Assembly (NCBI RefSeq): GCF_963422355.1
Contig: NC_085091.1
Coordinates: forward strand, 5,581,184 to 5,645,183
Length of the DNA: 64,000 nucleotides
Direction: 5' to 3'
From: Corticium candelabrum
Taxonomy: Eukaryota > Porifera > Homoscleromorpha > Homosclerophorida > Plakinidae
The position numbers and the translations under genes were made by a program. Within the stretch, counting starts at the first letter, position 1; each line of letters opens with the position of its first letter. Shown here piece by piece: positions 45,098 through 55,989 of this stretch. Under the pieces are notes generated by a model. The model searched no databases and was not told where the DNA came from. It worked only from the letters and a program-made list of their open reading frames with translations.

Positions 45098-48000
45098 TTA
45101 TACTTTTGTGAATGAAAACCTTATTTTGATCTCAAATTGGGTATTTCTTTTACCTTTCAACTTTCCCGTTTGATTGTGGGTAGCCCGGGTTCGAAGTAAC
45201 ATGATCAAAACCCCAGTTTTGGCTGAAACGACTAAACTCTGCTGAAACATACTGGGGCCCATTGTCCGACATTGCTGTATCCGGTATGCCATGCCGTGCA
45301 AAATGCAGTTTCAGTTTCTGTATGATGGGTTGAGAAGTGTGGCTGTCCATCCTGTCTACTTCCCAAAAATTGCTCATGTAGTTAACCGTGACCATATAGT
45401 CATACCTTTCAACGGCAAAGAGATCGGCGGCTACTTTCGCGCATGGTCGAGATGGGACGGTATGCGGGATGAGAATCAGTTTCGCCTAAGCTGGATCTAC
45501 TTCACGACACGTAGCACATCGTTGAATGAACGTCTTAACGTGGTCATTTATTCCGGGCCGGTAGAACAGCTCGCGTGCTCGTCGTAGGGTACCATTAATG
45601 CTGATGTGAGAAGAATTAAGCGCGGTCATAATTTTCTGACGGATCGCACCAGGGACTATAATTTGCTTTCCGCGAAATAATACGCCGTTTTGCACTCCGA
45701 TCTCGTCGCGCCAAGGAAAATAAGGTGCCACTGTCTGCGGTACCTGCGTCTTACTTTGTGGCCATCTTCGCATAACGAGCTGCTTGACCTCCTGCAGACA
45801 TTCATATTGTTCTGTAGCCACCTGAATTTCCTTGCGTCTCGCTTCGGAGATGGGTAGATGATGGGAGAGGTTGACAAATTCTAACTCCTGTTCGAAAACT
45901 GACTGCATCAGACTGATGGATTCACAACCGTTTGTGGAGGGGATAGGATTGCTTTGAGCTTGTAAATATGCTCGCGACAACGTATCTGCTACGAACATCT
46001 CTTTACCAAGCTTGTACGTGACCGTTACGTCGTATCCCTGTAATTGTATGAGCATCCTCTGAAGACGCTTTGGCGCAGAATGAATCGACTTTTGGACAAT
46101 CACTTCCCAGGGTTTATGATCACTTTCAATCGTCAAATGGCGGCCATACGCGTAGTGATGGAATTTGGTGACTCCAAAGAAAATGGCTAGCAGTTTTTTT
46201 ATCTATTTGCGCATAGCGTGCTTCGGTGTCTGTTAGCGCGCGCGAAGCAGAGGCAACTGTTTGTCATTGTTGCATAAGAGAAGCACCACGACCCTTCACT
46301 GAAGCGTCGCACTGGAGGGTGACATCCATCTGCCGGTCAAAGTACCTAAGCACGTGTACTGTGGTTACGTCCGCTTTATTCTGTTGTATAGAGTGATCAT
46401 GATGGGATGTCCAACAAAATTTCACATCTTTCTTGATCCATTTTCGAGTCTCGTCGCAGACGCTAGACAGATTGCGTAAAATACACGCTAAATAATTGAC
46501 CGTGCCAATTAGACGCTGCACTCCAGCCACATCAGTGGGGTTCTCCATTTTCATGATAGCTTTCAATTTGTCCGGATCAGCATTCAACCCGTTGGGAGTA
46601 AGGATATGACCCATGTATTTGACCTCAGGAAGTCGTAACTTGATTTTGTTTCAATTGAGCCTGATGCCGCGCACTCGAAATCTATCCAAAAAGCTGGCCA
46701 ATTTCTTGTCACGATCCTGGCACGCTGCCTCGTGGGTATCGCCTTCACCCACTATCAGAACGTTATCCGCAATCATTTATACTCCTGATAGGTCATCGAT
46801 GGCTGATTGGAGGCGGCGTTGCAAAAATTCCGGTGCTGGGCTGATGCTGAAGGGCATTCTTTTCCATCGGAACCTACCAAACGGCATTCCAAACGTTGTG
46901 AGAAGACTTGACTCATGATCTAATGCGATGTGCCAAAACCCATTCTGTAAGTCACATACCGCATACACCTTATCCTTGGAGAGCTGGGGTATCAGATCCT
47001 CTATCGTTGGCATAGGATAATGGCTACGTTTGAGTTCCCTGTTGAGGGGCTTAGGATCCAGGCAGTAGCGCAGGGTGCCGTTGGGCTTACGCATCACGAC
47101 TAGACTGGATATCCAGTCTGTATGTCCATCAACAGCCTCTAGCACTCCCAAATTCGCAAGGCGCTTCAGTTCCGCTTGCAGATGTTGCCTAAGTGCAATG
47201 GGAACCTTTCGCGTGGGTATTTGCACCGGAGTTACTGAGTCTTCAATGTTGAGATAAAGTGGTCCCCCAGACATCCCAAAGAGCCATCAAACACGTCTTT
47301 GTAAGCCTGTAAGAGATCAGGTAGTTGAACCGGCTTTTGACTAACGTCTTGACCAGACATGTGAGTGTTTGTACTGTCAACGTTGTCCTGACAACGAGCT
47401 TGAAGGGTTGCCGCAATAATGTACTCGTTCTGTATCCTCACCAGATCCAGCTGTTGGATCGACCTCGCTCCCAAAAGTGATGTGGAGGCATCTTCCACAA
47501 CACCAAAGTTGGGTTTGTATTTTCTACCCGTTTTTGGGTTGTTCATATTGACCAAACACTTTCCCAATGGTCTTATTTGACTCCGGTTGTAGAGGCACAG
47601 TTTTTGGTTTGTTTTCTCAAGGACCACTGTGGTTACCAAATCTTTTCGTCGAATAACATTGCATGATGCACCCAAATCCAGTTGGAACCGCAGCCGTTGG
47701 CCTTTCACTTTCATGTATGCAAACAGCTGTCTTGGGAAAACTGGGTGCTGGACTGCATTAATCTCTTCCGTTAGTGTTAGGGTCATCAGGTGTTCTAATT
47801 TCTTATCACTCTTCTGCTCAGTCCAGTTGACTTTGGTCCTTCTCGTGCTTCGACACACCCCAGCATAGTGATTCTTCTTTCCTCATGCTGTGCATTCTTG
47901 GCCATAAGCTGGACATTTTCCTTTCACATATTGTTGCACACAGTATCCACATATTTTCTTGCTTGTCTTTGGTTTTGCTTGTGGCATTGATGTGCGCCTG

Positions 48001-48683
48001 ACTGACTGGCGCATTGCGTGTACCTCTTCATGGCCACCCATAATCTTCGATTGCTGTGCAGATCGCTCTGCTCCTCGACATATATCAATACAGACGGACA
48101 AGCTCAGGTCCTTTCGTTCCAGCAAAGACTTGCGTAAGAACTCCTTTGTGATTCCACAGACAATTTTGTTCTGGATCATATCCTCTGACATTGCCTGGAA
48201 ATTGCAGGTCTTGACAAGAGTGCGAAGGGCTAGAAAGTACTGTTCTAAAGTCTCTCCTTGTCCCTGCGTCCTGGTTCTGATAACAAACCGCTCATACGTA
48301 ACATTCATTGTGCCAATGAAATGTTGCTCCATTTTTGACAGGACTGCGGCCAGGCTTTGTCTGTCTGCCTCGTTATTGAAACTTAATGTGTTATACACCT
48401 CCACACCAGCCTTTCCTAGGCACATGATGAACGTCGCTAGTTGGTATTCGTCAGATTGTTTGTATATTCGGGACACCGCTGCATAACTGTCCCACATTTG
48501 ATGCCATGTACGGCAATTGCGCGCTCCATCGCCCTCGACGCATAAAGGCCTTTCCATTGTCAGAACTCCTTGCATCAGTACCGTGCTTACCTGATTGGGC
48601 GCTGTTCGGGATGCGGCATCTCTGTCAGAATCCTCGTCACACTTGGGGTGCTTCTCAAGCCCTCTGACGTTTCCTTCAGCCAA
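45098..48683 (-). mobile_element. Fourth Ty3/gypsy element relic (gypsy-4), LTRs not found
   Basis: Minus strand, gag to the first two thirds of integrase in order. Neither LTR was found. Gag starts at the right edge (48,683), directly against a duplicated exon of the A2M-like gene. At the left edge the integrase frame ends in unrelated sequence at about 45,100, before the integrase C-terminus. Confidence 0.88.
45098..48683 (-). pseudogene. gag and pol of gypsy-4
   Basis: Gag 47,883-48,683 (266 codons) is open and ends in a Cys knuckle remnant (CGYCVQQYVKGKCPAYGQEC). Protease 47,232-47,858 has a LDLGASCNVI motif in which the usual DTGA Thr is Leu. RT lies in 46,777-47,274 and 46,264-46,614; the segment between, which should carry YxDD, is interrupted by a stop near 46,778. 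An RNase H end and integrase finger lie at 45,486-46,136 (ESDHKPWEV, CATC). The integrase core piece 45,150-45,395 carries SDNGPQYVS and PQSNGKVER. Gag resembles the relic at 6,260-6,850. Non-functional. Confidence 0.88.
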
Positions 48684-48700
48684 GGGAACGACTCACTTAG

Positions 48701-49022
48701 ATTGATGGCATTTGTGTTGAGATCATTCGATCAAGCAGACGGTCTACTTGGAATGTCAATCGATGAAAGACTTCAGAACGAGGCTGTTCAATTTGCCAAA
48801 AACCACTAGAACGCAGATGGCTCCTTTTCTTCTATTTGCAGTCCAATAGACAAAGAAATGCAAGGATGCAACGGTGGCAATTGCTCGCTAACGGCTTACG
48901 TCACAGTAGCTCTACTGGAAGCAGGAATGTTTCCAAAAGTTTAAAAAATTTTATACAAAGTAATGAGAAAGCATCCATTAAATAATTCATTCTGTATAGG
49001 ACGAATCTCAATTGCAAGTTGG
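48701..49022 (+). pseudogene. Degenerate copy of an A2M-like gene exon
   Basis: About 85-90% identical by eye to 56,680-57,000 (exon 26, the following intron and the start of exon 27 of the gene at 50,726-58,318). It begins at the acceptor-like cttag and includes the GSF...KEMQGC and [13 protein letters not shown] segments. It contains a TAG at about 48,807 where the gene has a Gln codon, plus changes after the VALLEAG segment that give another stop. It includes the copied intron and the next tgtatag acceptor, so it arose by DNA duplication, not by retroposition. Confidence 0.92.
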
Positions 49023-49231
49023 TTAGGTAGAAAAGGATGCTGATGAAAGTACGTCTCCCTAATCATGCATCACCTTATAAAAATCTGACTCAAATTTATT
49101 CCCTAAAAACAGCATTCATGGAATAACAAATTTCAGGTGAAAAGCAAATTTTGTATCCTGGTCAATTACATCTGTCTTTATTCTTAAATGACTCTGTTAA
49201 TTTGCAGTCGGAAATTTTCTCTGCTTCTTAA

Positions 49232-49405
49232 ATGCCGGAATTCTTCAGTGATGTCACATTGTCAAATGGAGGTCCAGCAGTTTTGGTACCTGGCGGACCG
49301 ACTTTTCCGGCTCTACAAAGCGTCGTGTACCTTTTACCTATTGCTGTTGACGCCCACGCTTCCTGTCAAGTCGCTATGAAAGGTCTAGCGAGTGTCCCGT
49401 TTTAA
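49232..49405 (+). CDS. Unrecognised 57-codon ORF, possible exon
   Basis: ATG 49,232 to TAA 49,405. The peptide (starting MPEFFSDVTLSNGGPAVLVP) has an ordered-domain-like composition with alternating hydrophobic residues, unlike the low-complexity ORFs nearby. It lies just downstream of the duplicated A2M exon, but I cannot align it to that gene. It may be an exon or relic of another gene. Confidence 0.3.
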   Translation: MPEFFSDVTLSNGGPAVLVPGGPTFPALQSVVYLLPIAVDAHASCQVAMKGLASVPF

Positions 49406-50725
49406 TCTAAACCAATCATCTATTATACACAATGTCCTAGTATAATGTGTTCTCGTGTGTGTGCAGAACTAAGGAATACACGCCTATGCACCTCTGTTCC
49501 CGCTCCGCAATTGTCTAAAAACGTCTAGCATTATTCTTCCGGTTACACTCCAATCATATTATATTACTTCTGTTACAAAAGATGCTATTCCTCTCTTCTT
49601 TTGGGCTCACCCTCACTTCAGGAAAAGTCGTATGAAGCAGTACAGAAAATTAAACGTTGCAAGATGAAATTAGAATGACGACGAATGTATGTAAGTTAAC
49701 AGCAAATGCACTCAGAGTTGCTGACAGCTGATGGCGAGACTTCGCCTTAATAATTACAATTACGAGTTTTAATAATCAATCAATTTTTATTCCTCAATTT
49801 AACCCCAGCGATACGCCTAGCTCTACTGATATTGCATGCACAAAATTTGTCAATCAATAGTAAGCTTAGTCTTCAAATTGATGCAAGAAGTAGATCAATG
49901 TCTCTGTGCACTGCAGTCTCAAAGGTACGTTTACCATACGCATTACAGCTGTTAATTGAGTGAAACAAGTGACGACAACACATACACCTTCTAAACGTTT
50001 TCAATGCACTGTACATTTTGTTCCTGCAAAGCGCATTGCGGCCCTCTACAACTCATTCGCAGGTAAATAATGTAGGAATAAACATGATTGAACTTTAATT
50101 GCACAGCCTATATGTACAACAACAATGAACAAAGAGTAGCCTTGCACGGATGTTGGCACTTTACACCGACGAGTCCAGTCAAGTCCAGATTAGGTCAAAA
50201 CAGAACAATCTTCTTGATGTAATTAGCAGGTGTTATTCCGCTAGTAACTAGTTACTGCAGGCCAACACCACCGATTGAGTCGCCAAGAATGTCTAGCAGC
50301 CGTCCGGTTCCCATTAATTTTAATTAAAGATGTTAATTGTAAATACTACAACGTAAGACGACTCTGAGTACTGCAAGTCCATAACCATGACGATAAACAT
50401 TGACATAAAGCAGCAGAATTTTGATAGCAGCACGTTCTCTAAAATATATTAACATTTAACGCATCGTTCCTGTCCATGCTATATGCATGCTCTTTTCTCA
50501 TTGACAGAGTTCATCACTTGTGGTAACAGGCGGAAATTAGCTCCTGTTCTGACTGTTTCTCTAGACGACAACACAATGCTGCACCGATTAGTCTAGTAGA
50601 TAGGACGTCAAAACCACGCCCTCGGCGACACATGGCAATGACCTACGTCACACTAGTTCAGAACAAAGAAGCACATAGCAGCCAGCGTTGCAGAGTAGTC
50701 GTAACTCAAACTTCAGAGAGGCGGT
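49406..50725. other. Upstream region of the A2M-like gene
   Basis: No gene recognised. It must contain the promoter and 5' untranslated region of the gene starting at 50,726, but I see no unambiguous TATA box or initiator to place. Confidence 0.4.
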
Positions 50726-50782
50726 ATGAACAAGGAAACATTTTTCGTTTTTTCAATTTTGCTGTTTGCCACAGTCAACTCG
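50726..50782 (+). other. Signal peptide of the A2M-like protein
   Basis: A short charged start (MNKE) is followed by a 12-residue hydrophobic core and ATVNS, a plausible signal-peptidase site. Exon 1 ends in phase 2 at 50,811, and joining to exon 2 at 50,876 restores the frame into [12 protein letters not shown], the usual start of the first macroglobulin domain. This supports the choice of start codon. Confidence 0.8.
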
Positions 50783-53700
50783 ATATATTCCGAAACGTCA
50801 AGTCCTTCTCTGTAAAACGCAATTGATTTGCGGTATACTATAGTCATCACCTCTAGTACTGATTTGTGTCTTTAGTCATGTGGCTGCTCCAAGAAACCTT
50901 ATACCAGGCGAGACGTTTGTTGTCTACGTTCACAGTGAGGCCACCAACCTCTCAAGTACTCAGTTGATATCTGTAAGTCTGCGTCATTCTGCTGGGCTCA
51001 CCCTTGTGGATGGAGGCACACAATTGATAAAATCAGGTACTAAACAATTTCTGTGCACAGAGGCATTCACACTAAATTTTATTTGTCGCTGTCTAGGTTC
51101 GACGAACAAGTTCGTTTTGATGGTATGTCTCTACAATCTGTATCATTGTCACATTCATGTTTGCAGTTACTACCGGTTTGTGTAGACACCACCAAATGCT
51201 GATCCTGCAGTTACCAGCTACTACATTTTCGTCAACAATGTGACCACGGAAGGGAATTCGCAGAACAAAAGCATACCAGTTACAATCCAACGAAAGAACA
51301 AAATCATCTTGATTCAAACTGACAAGCCCGTTTACAAACCGGGCGAAACAGGTAGAAATTGCAATATCATTTGATTAACTAGACAATATCAATTTCTACG
51401 TTCTAAATCTAGTAATGGGAAGAGTTATCGTTCTCAATCGTCAAAGAAAATCTGCTACTGGAGCTGTTTCAGTTACCATACAGGTCCATACCATATTGTG
51501 TTCTACTAAAAATATTAATCTTGATTCAATATTTTTTAGAATCCTCTCTCTTACGCGATGGGACGCTATCCAAATATCACACTTGATTACGGTTGGTTTC
51601 AGATTTCCAATTGCGAAAATATAGCAGCATAATGCATTTTTCTATGCTATGCATACCAATATCTACTTCATCGTCTTATTAGGTGTTGCAAACTTCGAGT
51701 TTCCTATATCATCAGAACCTGTTCTTGGAACACATCGAGTGTGTGCTACCTATGAGGTAACTGATTCAAATTTTTTAATAACTATGATAATTTACAATGA
51801 TAATTTATTTATAATAATTGAACAGGGTTTGCCAAAAGGACAACAATCATGTTTTCAGTTTGAAGTTCAGCGTTACGGTAATTCACATTTACATCACATT
51901 ATACCCATGTTGGTGTCTAACTGCATTTATTTTAGTTCTTTCCAAATTCTCTTGTACCATCACTCCTACTGTTGAGTCCTTCTCCTGCTATCCAAAATCT
52001 GTCTGCTTTTCGGTATCAGCAAAGTTAGTCTCAGTGGCAATTGTGTGTATAAAAACCTTATTGTATGTTTAATATCGACGTTATAGATATAGATATGGGC
52101 AAAGGGTTGAGGGAAATCTATCAGCGTCAGTGTTGCTCATGCGTACGGATGTAGGATGCCCTCGCAGAGAGATTGCGCTAAAAAAGGTAAGGCTAATTAC
52201 AAGAGAAAGTGAACTATCTACATACTTTAAGGGCAAATTAGAGTAAAATAGGTTTGTTATTTCTTCTAATAAACGGCTATGACTTTTAAACAAACGCCCT
52301 TAAACCAGAAGGGCGTGTTCACATGTAGTTGACATTCTCATTAGCAGTTTCGTTACGCTGTTCACACATACTTAATTTATGTCATTTCCATATTGGTAAA
52401 GTGAATGTCAATGATAAAGTCAACGTCACCTCCTACCCTTATTTCACTTGACCATTTACCATTGTTTTCACATTACGCCAGTCACCCACCCACCCGTGAA
52501 CAGCTTCCAAACGCACTGCTTGGTTTTCACTATTTGTAGATTACGTACAATGTCCTAGCTGATACTTTGGGCACGCAAAAGGCACCTGACAACGAACAAG
52601 CGGCGGACGCCTCCAAAGATTGACTTCCGAGCGGACATTAGGTGTGAAATAACTGGCTCTTTCGACAGCAATATAATATAAAAGGGCAATGACAAGGGTC
52701 TTCTTTTTACTATCTAACGCTATGTCATTTGTGTGTGTAGTCGGAATGCGGATCCGACAAACGTATGCATACCATTTGAAAAAGAACACATCTGCTGCTT
52801 GCGTATTTGAGTGTGTGGACAAGGTTTCAAGTTACAATTTCGTTTCACTTTACTGTAATATTAATGCTAATAGAATGTCAAATATGTGTGAACACGGCCG
52901 AAACCACTAGCATGTGATGTTTCGTTAAACTAGTAATTTATAGGTGGAGCCCTAGCAGCAAGTACAACCACAAAGATAAAAGTAGTCAGTACTTTCAGCT
53001 CTTGCCATCCTTAAAGAATGCAACAAGGCACACAGAGGTCATATCTACGGTTAGTAAAACGATTACCGCGCACGCTTTATGACAACTCAGCTATGCAATA
53101 GATTCAAAGTTACGATTATCTATACTTGTTATTTGACGATTTACGCAACTATTGACTACAGACATAAAGAAAGGTTTAGCCAATCGCGTTACTTGTTAGC
53201 ATGCAGGGCAAATAGATGCCTTCATTGCTTTACGTTGTTAATGGGGTTACACCAATTGTAGATTTCTGGAACAACTTCTATGTGCCTTCGCATCTGCTCT
53301 AACGGATATTTCTGTGGCGGAGACGTAGTAATCGATGTCAACGTGACTGATTCCTCGTCTCAAGCAACCGTCCATTGCGAAGGACAGACCACTGTATCAT
53401 CCAGGTATAAAGACCATGAACTCACAATTATTGATGGTGATCAGAGTTTCCATCCTTGTCATGCTACAGTCGTGAAGGTTTAAACATACGGTACACTTAT
53501 AAAAGATTTCTATTAGTGAATCGATGTATGTCTTTTAGGTTGCTGCTTCAAATTTGTCTGGAAAGCCGAATGCTGCAAATGTTAGCTTCGGTGTCATCAC
53601 ATATGCAAAGAACAAAGCATCGTGCATAACAACCAAACCACGTTCATTAGGATACCAATATCAAGCTACTGACCACAGAGGAATTGCGACATTCTCTTTT

Positions 53701-55945
53701 TGTATGCCTTGCAACGCCGTGAGAGCCAGGTTTCATGTAAGATATTCTGACCTAATTTCAAAGTGCTAATCTTTTAATCAAATATGCTTATGTAGGCGTC
53801 CGTAGAACTCTTCCAAAGGAATTGGTTTCTTGCCGTATACAGCTTTCCAACATTAATATATTCTCCAGAAAGAATTGCTTTATCTAGCAAGAAACAGAAA
53901 CTGCTGGTAACTTGACTTACAATACCTAACTGTTATTCAGATATACAAACTTAATATTTTGAAACCTCTTGCAGATTGGGGAAACAGCTAATATTACTGC
54001 TTCTTTTTCTAATGCAGCAGTAGCGGATTATTACGTAAAATCATCAAAATATACAGCAATTGATATAATTTTTCAAATTGTTTTGTCTAAAGGTTGTTGG
54101 CGGTGGGCAGATTATTGACCACGGCCGTTGCTCACCAATCAGCGACAGAAAAGCTCGCAAGAAGCACAAACAGTTGTGCCAAACGGGTAGAATGAGAAGA
54201 ACTTGCTATATCTCATTCGTTGTCACGTCATCAATGGCTCCCAAGTTAACTCTGATTGTTAGCCAGAAAACACTCGCTACTTCACGCATTGCGTTTGAAG
54301 TCATTCAGAGTCCAAATAAGGTCTCTGCGGTACATTAAAATATATCTTTTAATTTTTTTGTAGTTTATAAACGTCTTATTTGCAGATATCGCTAGAATTC
54401 CAGCATAAACAGTTAGAGCCTGGAGAGAAAACTAATCTGCTGATTAAAGCACCGCCAATGTCATACGTGGGCGTGGTAGCAGTAGATCAAAGCGTCTACA
54501 TTCAACAGGATAAAAATCAACTAACCCCTTCCAAAGTTAGTGCAGCAATTGTATCTAATAGCACAACATATAAGTCTTGCTTTATCTAAATTGAAATTTG
54601 ATCGCTTATTTTAGTTATATGAAGAAGTAGAAATGTTTGATGAGCACAAGCATTTGCCCGTTGAGTCGTACGTGTGTGGTTGGAACGTGTACTGGGATTG
54701 TACTTGTGTGTGTTACGGACCATACTCAAAAGCAACGGATCAATCCAATACTACCGAAATGTGCTGTCCCCGAATATGCACTGAATTGCGCTACTCCAAG
54801 CAATATTGCTCTTATCACAAAGCAAGCAGCTATTTTACGGTACTGTAACAATTTTGCGCTTGTTATCAAATTTTAAAGCGTATTGTTCACAGTCATCTGG
54901 AATTCAACTGTCTGGTAGTGAAACAGAACCTCCAAAGGCTTGCCAGAAACCAAATCCTCCATCTAAGCCTGGCGTCACCTACGACTGTTGTTATCCACGG
55001 AGTAAGAAAGTATAAATTACAGGTTGTAAATAGCATAATGCTGTTTCGTTGCTAACGACAGGCGATTACATTGTTGCTGCTAGAACTAAAGATGTTCCTA
55101 CTGAAACTACAGATGTTGCTGCAGAAACTACAGATGTTGTTGCAAGCACAATTGAGAGTAGTAGTGAAAGTAATAATGTGGTAAGTCCGTCTCGTGTACG
55201 AACACACTTTCCCGAAACTTGGTTATGGTTTGACCGAAAAAATAGGTATTCTATTTTTCCATTTACAAGTAATCGTAAATAGACAGAGATATGTTTTAGA
55301 AACAGCACACTAGATGAAGAAGTTACTGTTCCCGATACGATCACGTCGTGGGTAGCAGATGCCTTTGCTGTATCTCCGTCACACTCGATGTCCATCGCAA
55401 GACCAGCAACTCTGACAGTCTTCAAGCCATTCTTCGTCACGATCAATCTGCCCTATTCGGTCATAAGAGGGGAGCTAGTAGAGATTACGCTCACCGTCTA
55501 CAACTATCTTCAAACCATGCTAACCGTAAGTACAAGTGAATTTTGTTTAAAGATGACGCACTACAAGAATTCACTTGTCCAGGCCTCTGTGAACGTACAT
55601 GTAGATAACAATGACGCACGACTAGTGCAAGGAAAGCAAGACAAAACTCAGTTGAATCAGCGTTCAAGGACACTTGACGTTGTGCCAGGAAATGGAGAGG
55701 TGATATCATATCTTCTTTTGCCGTTGAGAAATGGCCATCTGCCAATAACAGCAACGGCCAGATCTACGTTAGGAGCTGACAGCCTGATAAGAAACTTACT
55801 TGTCGAAGTGAGGAACTAAGTTTGTAGTAAATCGATAAAGAAAATTTGATGTTAATTTTTGCGCAGCCTGAAGGCGTTAAAGAAGAGTATAGTCAGTCAT
55901 CACTTTTGTGTTTGCAAGGTAAATTGTTATTCATTTGCAGCATAT

Positions 55946-55989
<44 letters not shown>

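Noticed and set aside
54615..54839. Anaphylatoxin domain (making the gene a C3 homologue)
   Set aside because: Cysteines are numerous but their spacing does not match the anaphylatoxin pattern, and the C-terminal C345C domain of complement C3 is absent.
55527..55555. A 27-bp intron with GT...AG ends in the 55,300-55,807 exon
   Set aside because: Too short to be spliced, and the frame is open through it.
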